From assembly GCA_001799565.1 (NCBI GenBank), contig MGTS01000004.1, forward strand, positions 1-39,626: 39,626 nt of DNA, in the 5' to 3' direction. Source of the DNA: Elusimicrobia bacterium GWA2_51_34. GTDB taxonomy: Bacteria; Elusimicrobiota; Elusimicrobia; Elusimicrobiales; UBA9959. The position numbers were made by a program, and so were the translations under genes. The notes below the pieces were generated by a model. It searched no databases and was not told the DNA's origin. It worked only from the letters and a program-made list of their open reading frames with translations. Shown here piece by piece: positions 29,774 to 37,355 of the stretch. Position 1 is the stretch's first letter. Each line of letters begins with the position of its first letter.

Positions 29774-30742
29774 ATGCTTAGGACAATGGCCTGGATAATG
29801 CTCATCGCGATCACGGTAGGCGTGGAGCACAACGTATATACTCATTGGGCGCAGATCCGCGTGATAACGCGCGTAATAAAACGGAAGGTCGTGCCCTGCA
29901 CGGCCCCGATCACTTATTCTATAGGTTCCATTGACCCTCGTTTCGGCATCTCAATAAATACGCTGGCCGGTGATCTTAGAAAAGCCGAAGCTATTTGGGA
30001 AGAACCGTCGGGCAAGAATTTTTTTAAATATACGCCAAACGGCGGCGACGTGACAGTCAATCTGGTATACGATAACCGTCAGGCCGCAGTTGACACGCTA
30101 AAGGCGGCGGGCATCCGGACCGACCGGAGCCGGGCGTCGTACGACGCGCTGAAAGAGAGGTATAACGCGCTCTCGGTGCGGGTGGACTCAAAGCAATCCA
30201 GGTACAATAATCAGGCGGCAGTCTACAAACTGAACGAAAATGCGTACAATGCCAAAGTGAAATACTGGAATAAAAAAACATTTGCGCCGGCAGCGGAGCG
30301 GAAGCGATTACAGGCCGAGAAAGCGGCGCGGGCGCGGGAATTCGCGGCTCTGAAATCGTTTGAGAAAACTCTTAACGCGGATATCGGCACATTGAACGCG
30401 CTCGCAACCACGCTTAATCAGTTGATCGTGCAGCTTCATTTAAACGTCAAGCAGTACAACCGCACAGGCGCCTCCCTGGGCCAATTTGAACAGGGCTTAT
30501 ACCGTATCTCATGGGGAATACAGACGATAGACATCTACGAATATTCCGAGCGTATGCGGCTGGTGCGTGTTCTCGCTCATGAGATGGGCCACGCGCTGGG
30601 GCTTGAGCACATTTCCAACCCCGAAGCGGTAATGTACATGATAAACCAAGGCGAGAATCTGAAAGCAACCGGAACGGATATCTCGGAGCTCAACAAGGTG
30701 TGCGCGGCGGGCATCAGAAGCATCAGCAATCCGGGGCAATAG
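29774..30742 (+). CDS. metzincin (matrixin-like) metalloprotease with coiled-coil insertion
   Basis: A 322-residue protein from ATG 29774 (a GTG directly precedes it); the longer frame runs antisense to WrbA and is rejected. An N-terminal hydrophobic stretch is probably a membrane anchor or signal. The first half of a metzincin fold (PITYSIGSIDPRFGISINTLAGDLRKAEAIWEE, and DVTVNLVYDN near residue 93) is interrupted by a charged coiled-coil of about 120 residues (about 115-235, many Ala/Arg/Glu/Asn). It then resumes at the zinc helix LVRVLAHEMGHALGLEHISNPEAVMYMI with the complete HExxHxxGxxH and Met-turn. A TATAAT lies six bases upstream of the ATG, so the transcript may be leaderless. Confidence 0.75.
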   Translation: MLRTMAWIMLIAITVGVEHNVYTHWAQIRVITRVIKRKVVPCTAPITYSIGSIDPRFGISINTLAGDLRKAEAIWEEPSGKNFFKYTPNGGDVTVNLVYDNRQAAVDTLKAAGIRTDRSRASYDALKERYNALSVRVDSKQSRYNNQAAVYKLNENAYNAKVKYWNKKTFAPAAERKRLQAEKAARAREFAALKSFEKTLNADIGTLNALATTLNQLIVQLHLNVKQYNRTGASLGQFEQGLYRISWGIQTIDIYEYSERMRLVRVLAHEMGHALGLEHISNPEAVMYMINQGENLKATGTDISELNKVCAAGIRSISNPGQ

Positions 30743-30806
30743 TTTTTGAGATCAGCAATTCCCGCCATCGGGAATTACCAGAATGTGCGCCTCGCGGTAT
30801 TTCAGG

Positions 30807-30885
30807 AAAGTTGCGACTGCGACTTCAGGCTAATTTAATATAATTTTATCATGCCAAAAAAAGTTTTTAACTTTGTCGCAACTTT
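30807..30885. repeat. inverted repeat around the start codon of the fusion gene
   Basis: AAAGTTGCGAC at 30807-30817 and its inverse GTCGCAACTTT at 30875-30885 flank the promoter-like TATAAT (30839-30844) and the ATG (30851). With one mismatch the pair extends to 13 or 14 bases. It might be an operator pair or an mRNA hairpin that hides the start. Confidence 0.4.
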
Positions 30886-32914
30886 ACCATTACGGTTTCG
30901 CACAGCACGTTCTTTAAGATCTCTGCTGCCGGTTGTCTTGCAGATTTGTTTACTGTCTGCTGCCGCAATTTCAGCCGGCACAAGCGGAAAAATCGGCGTA
31001 TACAGCGGTTCTTTTGACCCTCCCACTATTGCTCATAAAGCGATCATGGAAGCTGCTCTGGAAAAATATCAACTCAAAAAGCTTTATCTCCTGGTAAATT
31101 TAGGCGGCACAAAGAATTACCTTACTTCATTCTCAGAGCGTTCATCCATGATAAAGCTTATGTTGGGGTCTAAGATAAATAGCGTGGAATTACTGCCCAT
31201 CTTATCCCAGCAAGCCAAAGAGCTGGCCAATAAAAATATTCAGGAAATAGAAAAGGCCGATAGTTTGTATGTTTTTTTAGGCCAGGACTCATATGAAAGC
31301 CTGCCTGCCGGATATGTTAATCCCAGGGGCATAAACTGGGTGGTAGTACCCCGCTCCACGGATACCGCCCCCACACTTGGCCCCAACGCTTCTATTCTTG
31401 CCCTGGACAATCTGCATACCGTCTCTTCTACGGAGGTAAGGAAATTAACCGCGGCAGGCAAATTGGACGAGGCTCCCCTGGACCCGGCAGTGTCCGCTTA
31501 CATAAAGAAAATCAATCTTTATGTCCCGCTCCCGGCGGAATTACTGGAATTGCAAAAGCAGCTGTTAGAATCTGATTTTAATTATTTCAGGAACAGATTA
31601 TGCGCAACGGCTTCTCTTTCGCCGCAGGATTGCCTTAAACTGAACTCTCCGCCATTCGTACCGGCGCAATCCGTGCTAGGATGGTCCGACAATTTTATCC
31701 GCAAAACACTGGAATTGGCTCCGCCCGGGCGGCAGACAGAAACTTTGCGCCACAAACTGCTTGAAGGCTTGCTGTTGCCGGATCAGCAGCCCAGATTCCA
31801 GTGCCTGTACGCAATTCCGGCGCGGAACTGGCCGGAAACAGTGATAGTTGATGAAAAAACATATCTTTTGCCCCGAATTTCATCTTCCACAGACAATCAC
31901 ACCCTGGACAAGGAAGCTTATTTGGCCGTTTCTTTGCCTAAATCGCTGCGAAGTTTTATCTCCGCCAATACTATTGCGGCTTATATCCACAATGCGCCGG
32001 CTGAGCAGGCTTTTGCCTATCACCAGAAAGCCGGATTCACTGAAATATACAGATTTTGGACAGCCCCGGACCGGTATATGTTCCTGATCAAAAACAAATC
32101 CGACTCCGCCTTTCGGCTTGTGGCCACTAACATTTCCACCCCCGAATCACGCAAGTTGCTGGAACAGCGGCTGGGCTATTTCATGCGCGAAATACATGCT
32201 GTCCTTCATAAAGACACCGCGCCGCTTTTTGAGCTGAATGAGTCAGGCCTGGCTATGTCTTTTCATCCGCGATCACGGGCGGTCATAGGCTATATGCCGG
32301 CGGCCATGCAATTAATGCGCGCCAGGCCGGAAACCTATACATGCGAACCGATGACCGCCATCGGGCTGCAAATCTCGGTTTGCACCAATACACTGGGCGC
32401 CAACTACCAGGTTTTCGCCGAAAATATGTACAAAGACCAGATGCTTCCGCTTATGGAGCTGCTATATTCAAAAGGCTTGCGGAATTTCACCTATTTGGGG
32501 TCGGCCGGAGGATTGTCAGCTGATATAAAATGCGGTGACATAGTGCTGCCTTCAGAAGTTGAAACGCAGCCGGGAAAATTTGAAAAATTAGAGAATCATG
32601 CCCGGGCTCTGCCGGAGATCGCGCCGGGAACAACACTCCATCCCACGGGAAGGGAGGGTTTTGTTACCTCGGTCATGGACGAGGACAAGGCCGCTTTGGA
32701 CAGGCTTGCCGCTGTAAACGCGGATTGCGTGGAACTGGAAGTAAGGTATCTGCTGGAGTTTTGCCGGCAAAAAAAAGATTGCAGCCTTTCCGCTGTCCTG
32801 TTCATCACGGATCTGCCGGCAGATAAGGACAAAACGCTGTACGCGAACCAGGCATGCCGCGAGAAAGTAAAACAAAGCGCTAAATCCGTTCTGGAAGGCC
32901 TCTTATTCCCCTGA
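30851..32914 (+). CDS. exported nucleotidyltransferase + nucleoside-phosphorylase-like fusion
   Basis: A 687-residue protein with an N-terminal signal-like segment (residues about 20-42, basic then hydrophobic). Residues about 46-225 form a NadD/CoaD-like adenylyltransferase fold. GSFDPPTIAH at residues 53-62 is the nucleotide-binding T/HxGH loop in the CoaD-like Thr form, and VSSTEVRKL near residue 192 is the second signature. Residues about 230-500 are unassigned, with a YHQKAGFTEIYRF stretch. Residues about 500-687 look like a PNP/UDP phosphorylase: YLGSAGGLSADIKCGDIVLPSEVE for the phosphate/base loop, and TSVMDEDKAALDRLAAVNADCVELEVRYLLEF with VELE in place of the usual VEME. It could act in NAD or nucleotide salvage or destruction outside the membrane; this is inference. 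It is AT-richer than its neighbours. A TATAAT lies seven bases before the ATG. Confidence 0.7.
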   Translation: MPKKVFNFVATLPLRFRTARSLRSLLPVVLQICLLSAAAISAGTSGKIGVYSGSFDPPTIAHKAIMEAALEKYQLKKLYLLVNLGGTKNYLTSFSERSSMIKLMLGSKINSVELLPILSQQAKELANKNIQEIEKADSLYVFLGQDSYESLPAGYVNPRGINWVVVPRSTDTAPTLGPNASILALDNLHTVSSTEVRKLTAAGKLDEAPLDPAVSAYIKKINLYVPLPAELLELQKQLLESDFNYFRNRLCATASLSPQDCLKLNSPPFVPAQSVLGWSDNFIRKTLELAPPGRQTETLRHKLLEGLLLPDQQPRFQCLYAIPARNWPETVIVDEKTYLLPRISSSTDNHTLDKEAYLAVSLPKSLRSFISANTIAAYIHNAPAEQAFAYHQKAGFTEIYRFWTAPDRYMFLIKNKSDSAFRLVATNISTPESRKLLEQRLGYFMREIHAVLHKDTAPLFELNESGLAMSFHPRSRAVIGYMPAAMQLMRARPETYTCEPMTAIGLQISVCTNTLGANYQVFAENMYKDQMLPLMELLYSKGLRNFTYLGSAGGLSADIKCGDIVLPSEVETQPGKFEKLENHARALPEIAPGTTLHPTGREGFVTSVMDEDKAALDRLAAVNADCVELEVRYLLEFCRQKKDCSLSAVLFITDLPADKDKTLYANQACREKVKQSAKSVLEGLLFP

Positions 32915-32973
32915 TAGCGGCGGGCACGCTGGCATCCGCAATTATTCTTCAGTAAGACTCCAGAACCCCGCCT

Positions 32974-33309
32974 TTACCGCCCCCCCTCACCGGCGTCCGG
33001 CACGGGATGAGTTATATCGCCGCCGATCCAGACAGGTTCTTTTTCCCGGCTATAATACGCTATGGCAATTGCAGCCAGAAGCAACGCCGCAACAACAGCC
33101 AGCGCATGCGCAAGGAACTTTTTCCGGGCCCCGCCGGGGAACAGCGCGCCTGCCGCGATTTTATCCGGACTACCCGCCGGATCCAGAAGAGCCCGGTCGT
33201 AAGCGCGCCTTTTCTCCGGGTCCGAAAGAACTTCATGAGCCTCATTTAATTCCTGCGCCCGGCCATTGTCTCCGCCAAGATCGGGATGTATTTTCAGCTC
33301 CCGCATCAT
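32974..33309 (-). CDS. membrane-anchored J-domain protein with a damaged or unusual 5' end
   Basis: A 111-residue reading from ATG 33307-33309. It starts MMRELKIHPDLGGDNGRAQELNEAHEVLSDPEKRRAYDRAL, which is helix II, the HPD loop and helix III of a J-domain. A membrane segment follows (LAHALAVVAALLLAAIAIAYY). Helix I of the J-domain is upstream in the same frame without a start codon (FDAHPAIIKTAYRT). That open frame runs into the palindrome at 33353-33409 and reaches TGA just beyond it. So the original start, with the first eight or so J-domain residues, was lost when the palindrome arrived, or an unusual codon is used. The gene would be a DnaK co-chaperone if expressed; it may be a pseudogene. 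Confidence 0.6.
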   Translation of the reverse strand: MMRELKIHPDLGGDNGRAQELNEAHEVLSDPEKRRAYDRALLDPAGSPDKIAAGALFPGGARKKFLAHALAVVAALLLAAIAIAYYSREKEPVWIGGDITHPVPDAGEGGR

Positions 33310-33352
33310 CGTCCGGTAGGCGGTTTTAATAATAGCCGGATGCGCGTCAAAG

Positions 33353-33409
33353 ACAAATGCGGTGACATAATACCTAATTCAGGTATTTAGGTATTATGTC
33401 ACCGCATTC
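33353..33409. repeat. 56-57 bp palindromic element, copy 1
   Basis: Two perfect 22-bp arms (33356-33377 and 33387-33408) surround a 9-base centre, TTCAGGTAT. The arm begins AATGCGGTGACATAATACC. It has the same orientation as copy 2 at 37300-37355, and a short flank (ACAAAT at the left, ATTC at the right) is also shared. It sits in the 5' part of the J-domain gene. The downstream side is the end of the M48 protease gene. Confidence 0.88.
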
Positions 33410-33486
33410 TATACGGATGGGCCGATCTTTGGAGCGGATGACGGCACCGGACAGGAAAACCGTCTTGGAAGAGTCCGTATCCGGGC

Positions 33487-34530
33487 TCACTCTCCTGATG
33501 AACCGCCTAGCGCGGCGAGCGCGGAAGCGAAACGCATGTCCCGCGTCTTTGACATTCTGTACCAGGCAGGCGGCTGCAGTTCCGCTTTTTCCAGTTGCAT
33601 GGCGCGCTTGCCGGCCTTGGGGTGTGTCTTTAGGAAGCCGCCCTGTGACGCGGCCGAGGACTCTAGTTTTCTCAGAACTGCGGTCATGGCCGAAGGGTCG
33701 TAGCCGGTCCGTTGGGCGTAAAGCGCTCCCTTGGCGTCGGCCTCGAACTCCTTATCGTGGCCGTAGCCGGTGCGCATGAGAATTTCCATGACCGCCTTCA
33801 CGTCGCCGCGCAGCGCGGCCAGGTCCTTGCCGGAGGCTTTGCTGCCGTAGGTCTTGCTCGCGTCTGCGGCTATGCCGATGCTGGTTTTCATGCGCCGCGC
33901 CTTTACGATAGCCGAAGAGCCGTGACCAAGGGCCACATGGGCCACCTCATGCGCCAGCACGCAGGCCAGTTCGTCCTCGCTACCCACCAGGCGCAGCATA
34001 CCTTTGGTGACAAATACGAAACCGCCCGGTATTGAGAGGGCGTTGACCTCCTCGGTATTTAGTACCTGGAAATGGTAGCCGCTGAAGGTCTGCGGCCGGT
34101 CCGAGGACATGGCTACCACCTGGCCGACCGTCTGCACGTACTCGTTAAGGCCTTCGTTATCTAGCGGGCTGTATTTAGCGAGGATCTCCGCCGTGGCGAC
34201 CCTGCCTATCTGCCGCTCGTCGGCGGGATCAAGATTGCGCGCGCTTTCCATGGCCTGCTTGGTGCGGCGGCCAAAGCCCAGCGACTTCTGGATGCCGTCT
34301 GCCGTCTTGCCTCCGAACCCGATGCTCTTTAGCGTCTTGCCGAGAGTTGCGTCCTTTTCATTATCCGCGGCTTCCTGGGCAGACTCTGCCTCCGATCCGG
34401 AGGCTTCCTTGTTCTTCGTAACGCTCTTGCCGATGCCCTCAATTGTGTGCAGTACGTTGCCGAACACCTGGGCCGACGCGGAAGGCTGACCGGCCAGCAT
34501 GGAAACAAGGAGGATGGAATGGATAATCAT
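33487..34530 (-). CDS. exported M48-family metalloprotease (BepA/Ste24-like)
   Basis: A 347-residue protein with a signal peptide (residues 1-20, cleavage near SASA). After a charged linker (about 25-60) the M48 domain carries the zinc motif ACVLAHEVAHVALGHG near residue 195 and the third ligand Glu in HDKEFEADAKGALYAQ near residue 262. LNTEEVNALSIPGGFVFVTKGML near residue 160 is the conserved strand and edge before the zinc helix, as in the BepA/YfgC type. It would degrade misfolded proteins in the periplasm. The start overlaps the SH3 gene stop by ATGA, so it is co-translated as the last gene of a three-gene operon. Confidence 0.88.
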   Translation of the reverse strand: MIIHSILLVSMLAGQPSASAQVFGNVLHTIEGIGKSVTKNKEASGSEAESAQEAADNEKDATLGKTLKSIGFGGKTADGIQKSLGFGRRTKQAMESARNLDPADERQIGRVATAEILAKYSPLDNEGLNEYVQTVGQVVAMSSDRPQTFSGYHFQVLNTEEVNALSIPGGFVFVTKGMLRLVGSEDELACVLAHEVAHVALGHGSSAIVKARRMKTSIGIAADASKTYGSKASGKDLAALRGDVKAVMEILMRTGYGHDKEFEADAKGALYAQRTGYDPSAMTAVLRKLESSAASQGGFLKTHPKAGKRAMQLEKAELQPPAWYRMSKTRDMRFASALAALGGSSGE

Positions 34531-35033
34531 TTTTTCACCTTTTTAGCGCTCTTGGGCAGCAGCGCACCCTTGCGCAGGAATAACATCAACTTATCCTCTT
34601 CCACCGAGCGCGCCTCCATGGCGTCTATCGCCTCAAGATTAACGGTCTCTCCGCTCTTGCGGTAGTCCGCCTCCAGCTCATTAAAACCCTTGCCGGCCAG
34701 GGTGATATCATCAGCGGAGGTCTGCGTGGAGCCTACCGTGGAAGCGCGGCTTTTTTTCGCTTTCTTGGTGGTCACGGCGCTTTTGTGTATCCAACCCGTC
34801 ATATCGCCGGCCTTTACCTGGTACCAGTCACCGGCCTTCTTCAGGACATCAAGAGTATCGCCAAGTGCCGGCTCTTCTACCGTGGCGGTAAACCACTGCG
34901 GGGATTTCTTGAGCTTGGCGTTGGCTATCTGGACATGCACCTGCTCGCCGAAGGCCGCGACGCTGGACAGAACGGCCAGCAAGACCATTATGGCGATAGT
35001 TCTTTGCGCTTCCCGCGTGGATATCTTAAACAC
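34527..35033 (-). CDS. exported bacterial-SH3 domain protein
   Basis: A 168-residue protein with an N-terminal signal (residues 12-29, cleavage near AFG). Residues about 30-90 are an SH3b domain (VQIANAKLKKSPQWFTATVEEPALGDTLDVLKKAGDWYQVKAGDMTGWIHKSAV, ending in the typical WxxK). The rest is charged helix, ending LLPKSAKKVKK. Such domains bind cell-wall peptides or partner proteins. It lies between the CHASE2-cyclase gene (28 bases upstream) and the M48 gene (ATGA overlap), so it probably belongs to the same envelope-sensing or protein-quality unit. Confidence 0.8.
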   Translation of the reverse strand: MFKISTREAQRTIAIMVLLAVLSSVAAFGEQVHVQIANAKLKKSPQWFTATVEEPALGDTLDVLKKAGDWYQVKAGDMTGWIHKSAVTTKKAKKSRASTVGSTQTSADDITLAGKGFNELEADYRKSGETVNLEAIDAMEARSVEEDKLMLFLRKGALLPKSAKKVKK

Positions 35034-35060
35034 AAATCCTCCTTTGAAGATCGGCGGCTT

Positions 35061-37184
35061 TTATTTTTCGTGCATTTCGTACGAACCGTCCCAATCCTGG
35101 GGCGGCGGCGATTTACGGAACTCGGTTATGCGGCCAAGCAAAACCCTGGACGGGCCGTCGTCCGGGCGCAGGCGCAGAGCTTCAGACAGGAAGCGTTCGG
35201 CGGCGTCGAAATCGCGCGCGCGGTAACACTCCAGGCCCCGGCCAAAGACCCCGGCCAGTTCCAGCAGTTCCCGCGGCGTTTCTCCGTGCAGGCCGAGCAG
35301 TTCGTAGACCGCCACGGCCTTATGTTTCCCCTTCACCTTGATCAAGTCAAGTTCGCGCGCCTCGATGGCCTGAGCGGCCAGCGCGCGCGTGGAACCGGAA
35401 AGCATCACGTAGGTGCCGTAATACTTGTTCAGGCCTTCCAGCCTGGATGACAGGTTCACCGCGTCGCTGATCGCTGTGTAGCTGAAGCGCTTGAGCGAGC
35501 CCATGTTGCCCACCGAGGCGGGGCCGGAGTTGAGCCCGATGCGCGTATAGACCTGCGGCAACCCCTCCTTCTCCAGGTCGCGGCGCATAGCTACAAGGCG
35601 CTGCTGGTTGGCAAGCGCTGCCCGGCAGGCGCGCACCGCGTGGTCCTTCTGGTCCAGCGGAGCGTTCCAGAAGGCCATGATGGCGTCGCCGATGTACTTG
35701 TCCAGGGTACCGTCCAGTTCCAAAATCACGTCGGTCATCTCGCCCAGGTAGCGGTTCATCAGCTTCGTGAGCGCCTTAGGGTCCAGCATCTCGGAGATAG
35801 TGGTGAAGCCCTGGATGTCGGAGAAGAAGACGCTAAGCTCGCGCCGGTCTCCGCCAAGTACTAGTTTTTCCGGGTGCTCTACTATCTCCCTGACCACCTG
35901 TTTGGATAGATAAACGGACAGCGCGCCCTGCAGGAAGCGGCGCTGGCGGCCCTCTACCATGTAACTGTAGACCGAAGCGATAGTAAAGCCCAGCACTAGC
36001 GAGATCTGCGGCCCTACGAAGTCCAGCCAGATGCCGCGCTTGAACAGCAGGATGGAGAGGGCGCCCGGCAACAGCGCAGCGAGCAGAAACGCCGCGGAGG
36101 TAGCAGTGGAGCCTGAAGCCAGGAACGCCGCCAGCGCTCCGGCCAGCGCGGCGAATGCTATCGCCGCGAAAGCCCACCCGTCCGGCGCGCGCCGAAGCGG
36201 GTCCCCGTGCAGAATGTTGTCCGCCGCTGCAGCCAGAATCTCGGTGCCGGGGAACACCGGTGCAATCGGCGACGGACGATTATCCATGAGACCGGCCGCG
36301 GTGTAGCCGATTAAGACGATCTTGTCCTTAAACTCCGACGGGTCCAGTGCCGGTTTGCTCTTGTCCAGCTGCGACTGGCGCGCAAGAACCAGGTTTCCCA
36401 GAGGATAGGAGGGATATGTCCGCCGTCCGCCGGGCGGGCGCGTGGAAAGCGCCGAGCCATGGAAGCGGACCAGCAGTCGGCCGTCGTCCAGAGGCAGCGC
36501 GGCCGGGCTGGAGGCCGGCAAGACCGCCTGGGCAATCGCTACGGGGAGGCTGGGGTAGACCCTGCCGTTCAGTTCCGCCGCCAGCGGAATGCGGCGATGA
36601 ACGCCGTCAAGGTCTGGATCGGCCACCGCGTCGCCGATAGCGGAGGCGAAAGCGAGAAGCTCCGGGATGGGCGGACGCGCCGAACTTTTAGCCGCAGCGA
36701 ACGCGCGCAGCCCCTGGTTTTGGACCTCAAAGCGCGCCGGAACGGGCCTGGCGCCGCGCTGCGGCCGCGGGCTGAACTCCGAAGCGAACAGCACCTTCAC
36801 CCCGCGCGCAACGGCGCGCTTGACCGCGCCCGCGAACTCGGCGTCCTCGCCCGCGCCGTAAGGAGAGGCGCTGGTGAATAGGATGTCAAAGACCACGGCA
36901 CGCGCCCCCGCGGCGCTCAGAAAATCGAGTACAGCGGCGTACATGCTCCGCGGCCAAGGCCAGGGCATGCCCTCCTCTTCGAAATGATCGAGGCTTTGCT
37001 GGTCCAGCATGGCCAGCACGATAGAACGGTCCGCGCGGGCGGGGTCCGAAAAGGAACGGAAACGCCAGTCAAGGGTCTTCAGCTCCATCAGAGCGTAAAG
37101 GTCCGTATGCCGGGCCCAGAAAATAGCGCACGCTAACGCGGCCATGATTGCGCCCAGCGCAAGGATATGGCGGCGGGAACGCAT
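35061..37184 (-). CDS. CHASE2-domain adenylate cyclase
   Basis: A 707-residue protein if read from ATG 37182-37184 (frame open to 37274; other ATGs 37226 and 37274 are possible, but the first 30 residues are not family-like). One membrane segment near residues 6-26 is followed by an extracytoplasmic CHASE2 sensor (about 35-315, ending KIVLIGYTAAGLMDNRPSP). Three membrane segments (about 330-410) precede the class III cyclase domain (about 440-620). The metal Asp residues are in SVFFSDIQGFTTIS and DKYIGDAIMAFWNAP, and the adenine-selecting Lys/Asp and catalytic Asn/Arg are in YTAISDAVNLSSRLEGL. A TPR-like tail ends DWDGSYEMHEK, typical of this cyclase group. It should make cAMP in response to an outside signal. 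The gene is visibly GC-rich compared with the response-regulator gene beyond the palindrome. Confidence 0.88.
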   Translation of the reverse strand: MRSRRHILALGAIMAALACAIFWARHTDLYALMELKTLDWRFRSFSDPARADRSIVLAMLDQQSLDHFEEEGMPWPWPRSMYAAVLDFLSAAGARAVVFDILFTSASPYGAGEDAEFAGAVKRAVARGVKVLFASEFSPRPQRGARPVPARFEVQNQGLRAFAAAKSSARPPIPELLAFASAIGDAVADPDLDGVHRRIPLAAELNGRVYPSLPVAIAQAVLPASSPAALPLDDGRLLVRFHGSALSTRPPGGRRTYPSYPLGNLVLARQSQLDKSKPALDPSEFKDKIVLIGYTAAGLMDNRPSPIAPVFPGTEILAAAADNILHGDPLRRAPDGWAFAAIAFAALAGALAAFLASGSTATSAAFLLAALLPGALSILLFKRGIWLDFVGPQISLVLGFTIASVYSYMVEGRQRRFLQGALSVYLSKQVVREIVEHPEKLVLGGDRRELSVFFSDIQGFTTISEMLDPKALTKLMNRYLGEMTDVILELDGTLDKYIGDAIMAFWNAPLDQKDHAVRACRAALANQQRLVAMRRDLEKEGLPQVYTRIGLNSGPASVGNMGSLKRFSYTAISDAVNLSSRLEGLNKYYGTYVMLSGSTRALAAQAIEARELDLIKVKGKHKAVAVYELLGLHGETPRELLELAGVFGRGLECYRARDFDAAERFLSEALRLRPDDGPSRVLLGRITEFRKSPPPQDWDGSYEMHEK

Positions 37185-37299
37185 TATTGAAGACTGGTGT
37201 TCACCGGTGGCAGGGCTTCCTCTCATCTTGAGAAACATAGGCAGATTATGGCAAATGGGGCTGTAAAGAATCAATTCCGTTCCGAGAATTGTTATCCGA

Positions 37300-37355
37300 A
37301 CAAATCCGGTGACATAATACCCAATTCAGGTATTAGGTATTATGTCACCGCATTC
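37300..37355. repeat. 56-57 bp palindromic element, copy 2
   Basis: Two 19-bp arms (37303-37321 and 37336-37354) with one mismatch surround a 14-base centre (CAATTCAGGTATTA). The sequence is nearly the same as copy 1, in the same orientation. It lies directly against the stop codon (37356-37358) of the response regulator-hydrolase gene and upstream of the cyclase gene. Together, copies 1 and 2 bracket 3.9 kb. Confidence 0.88.
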
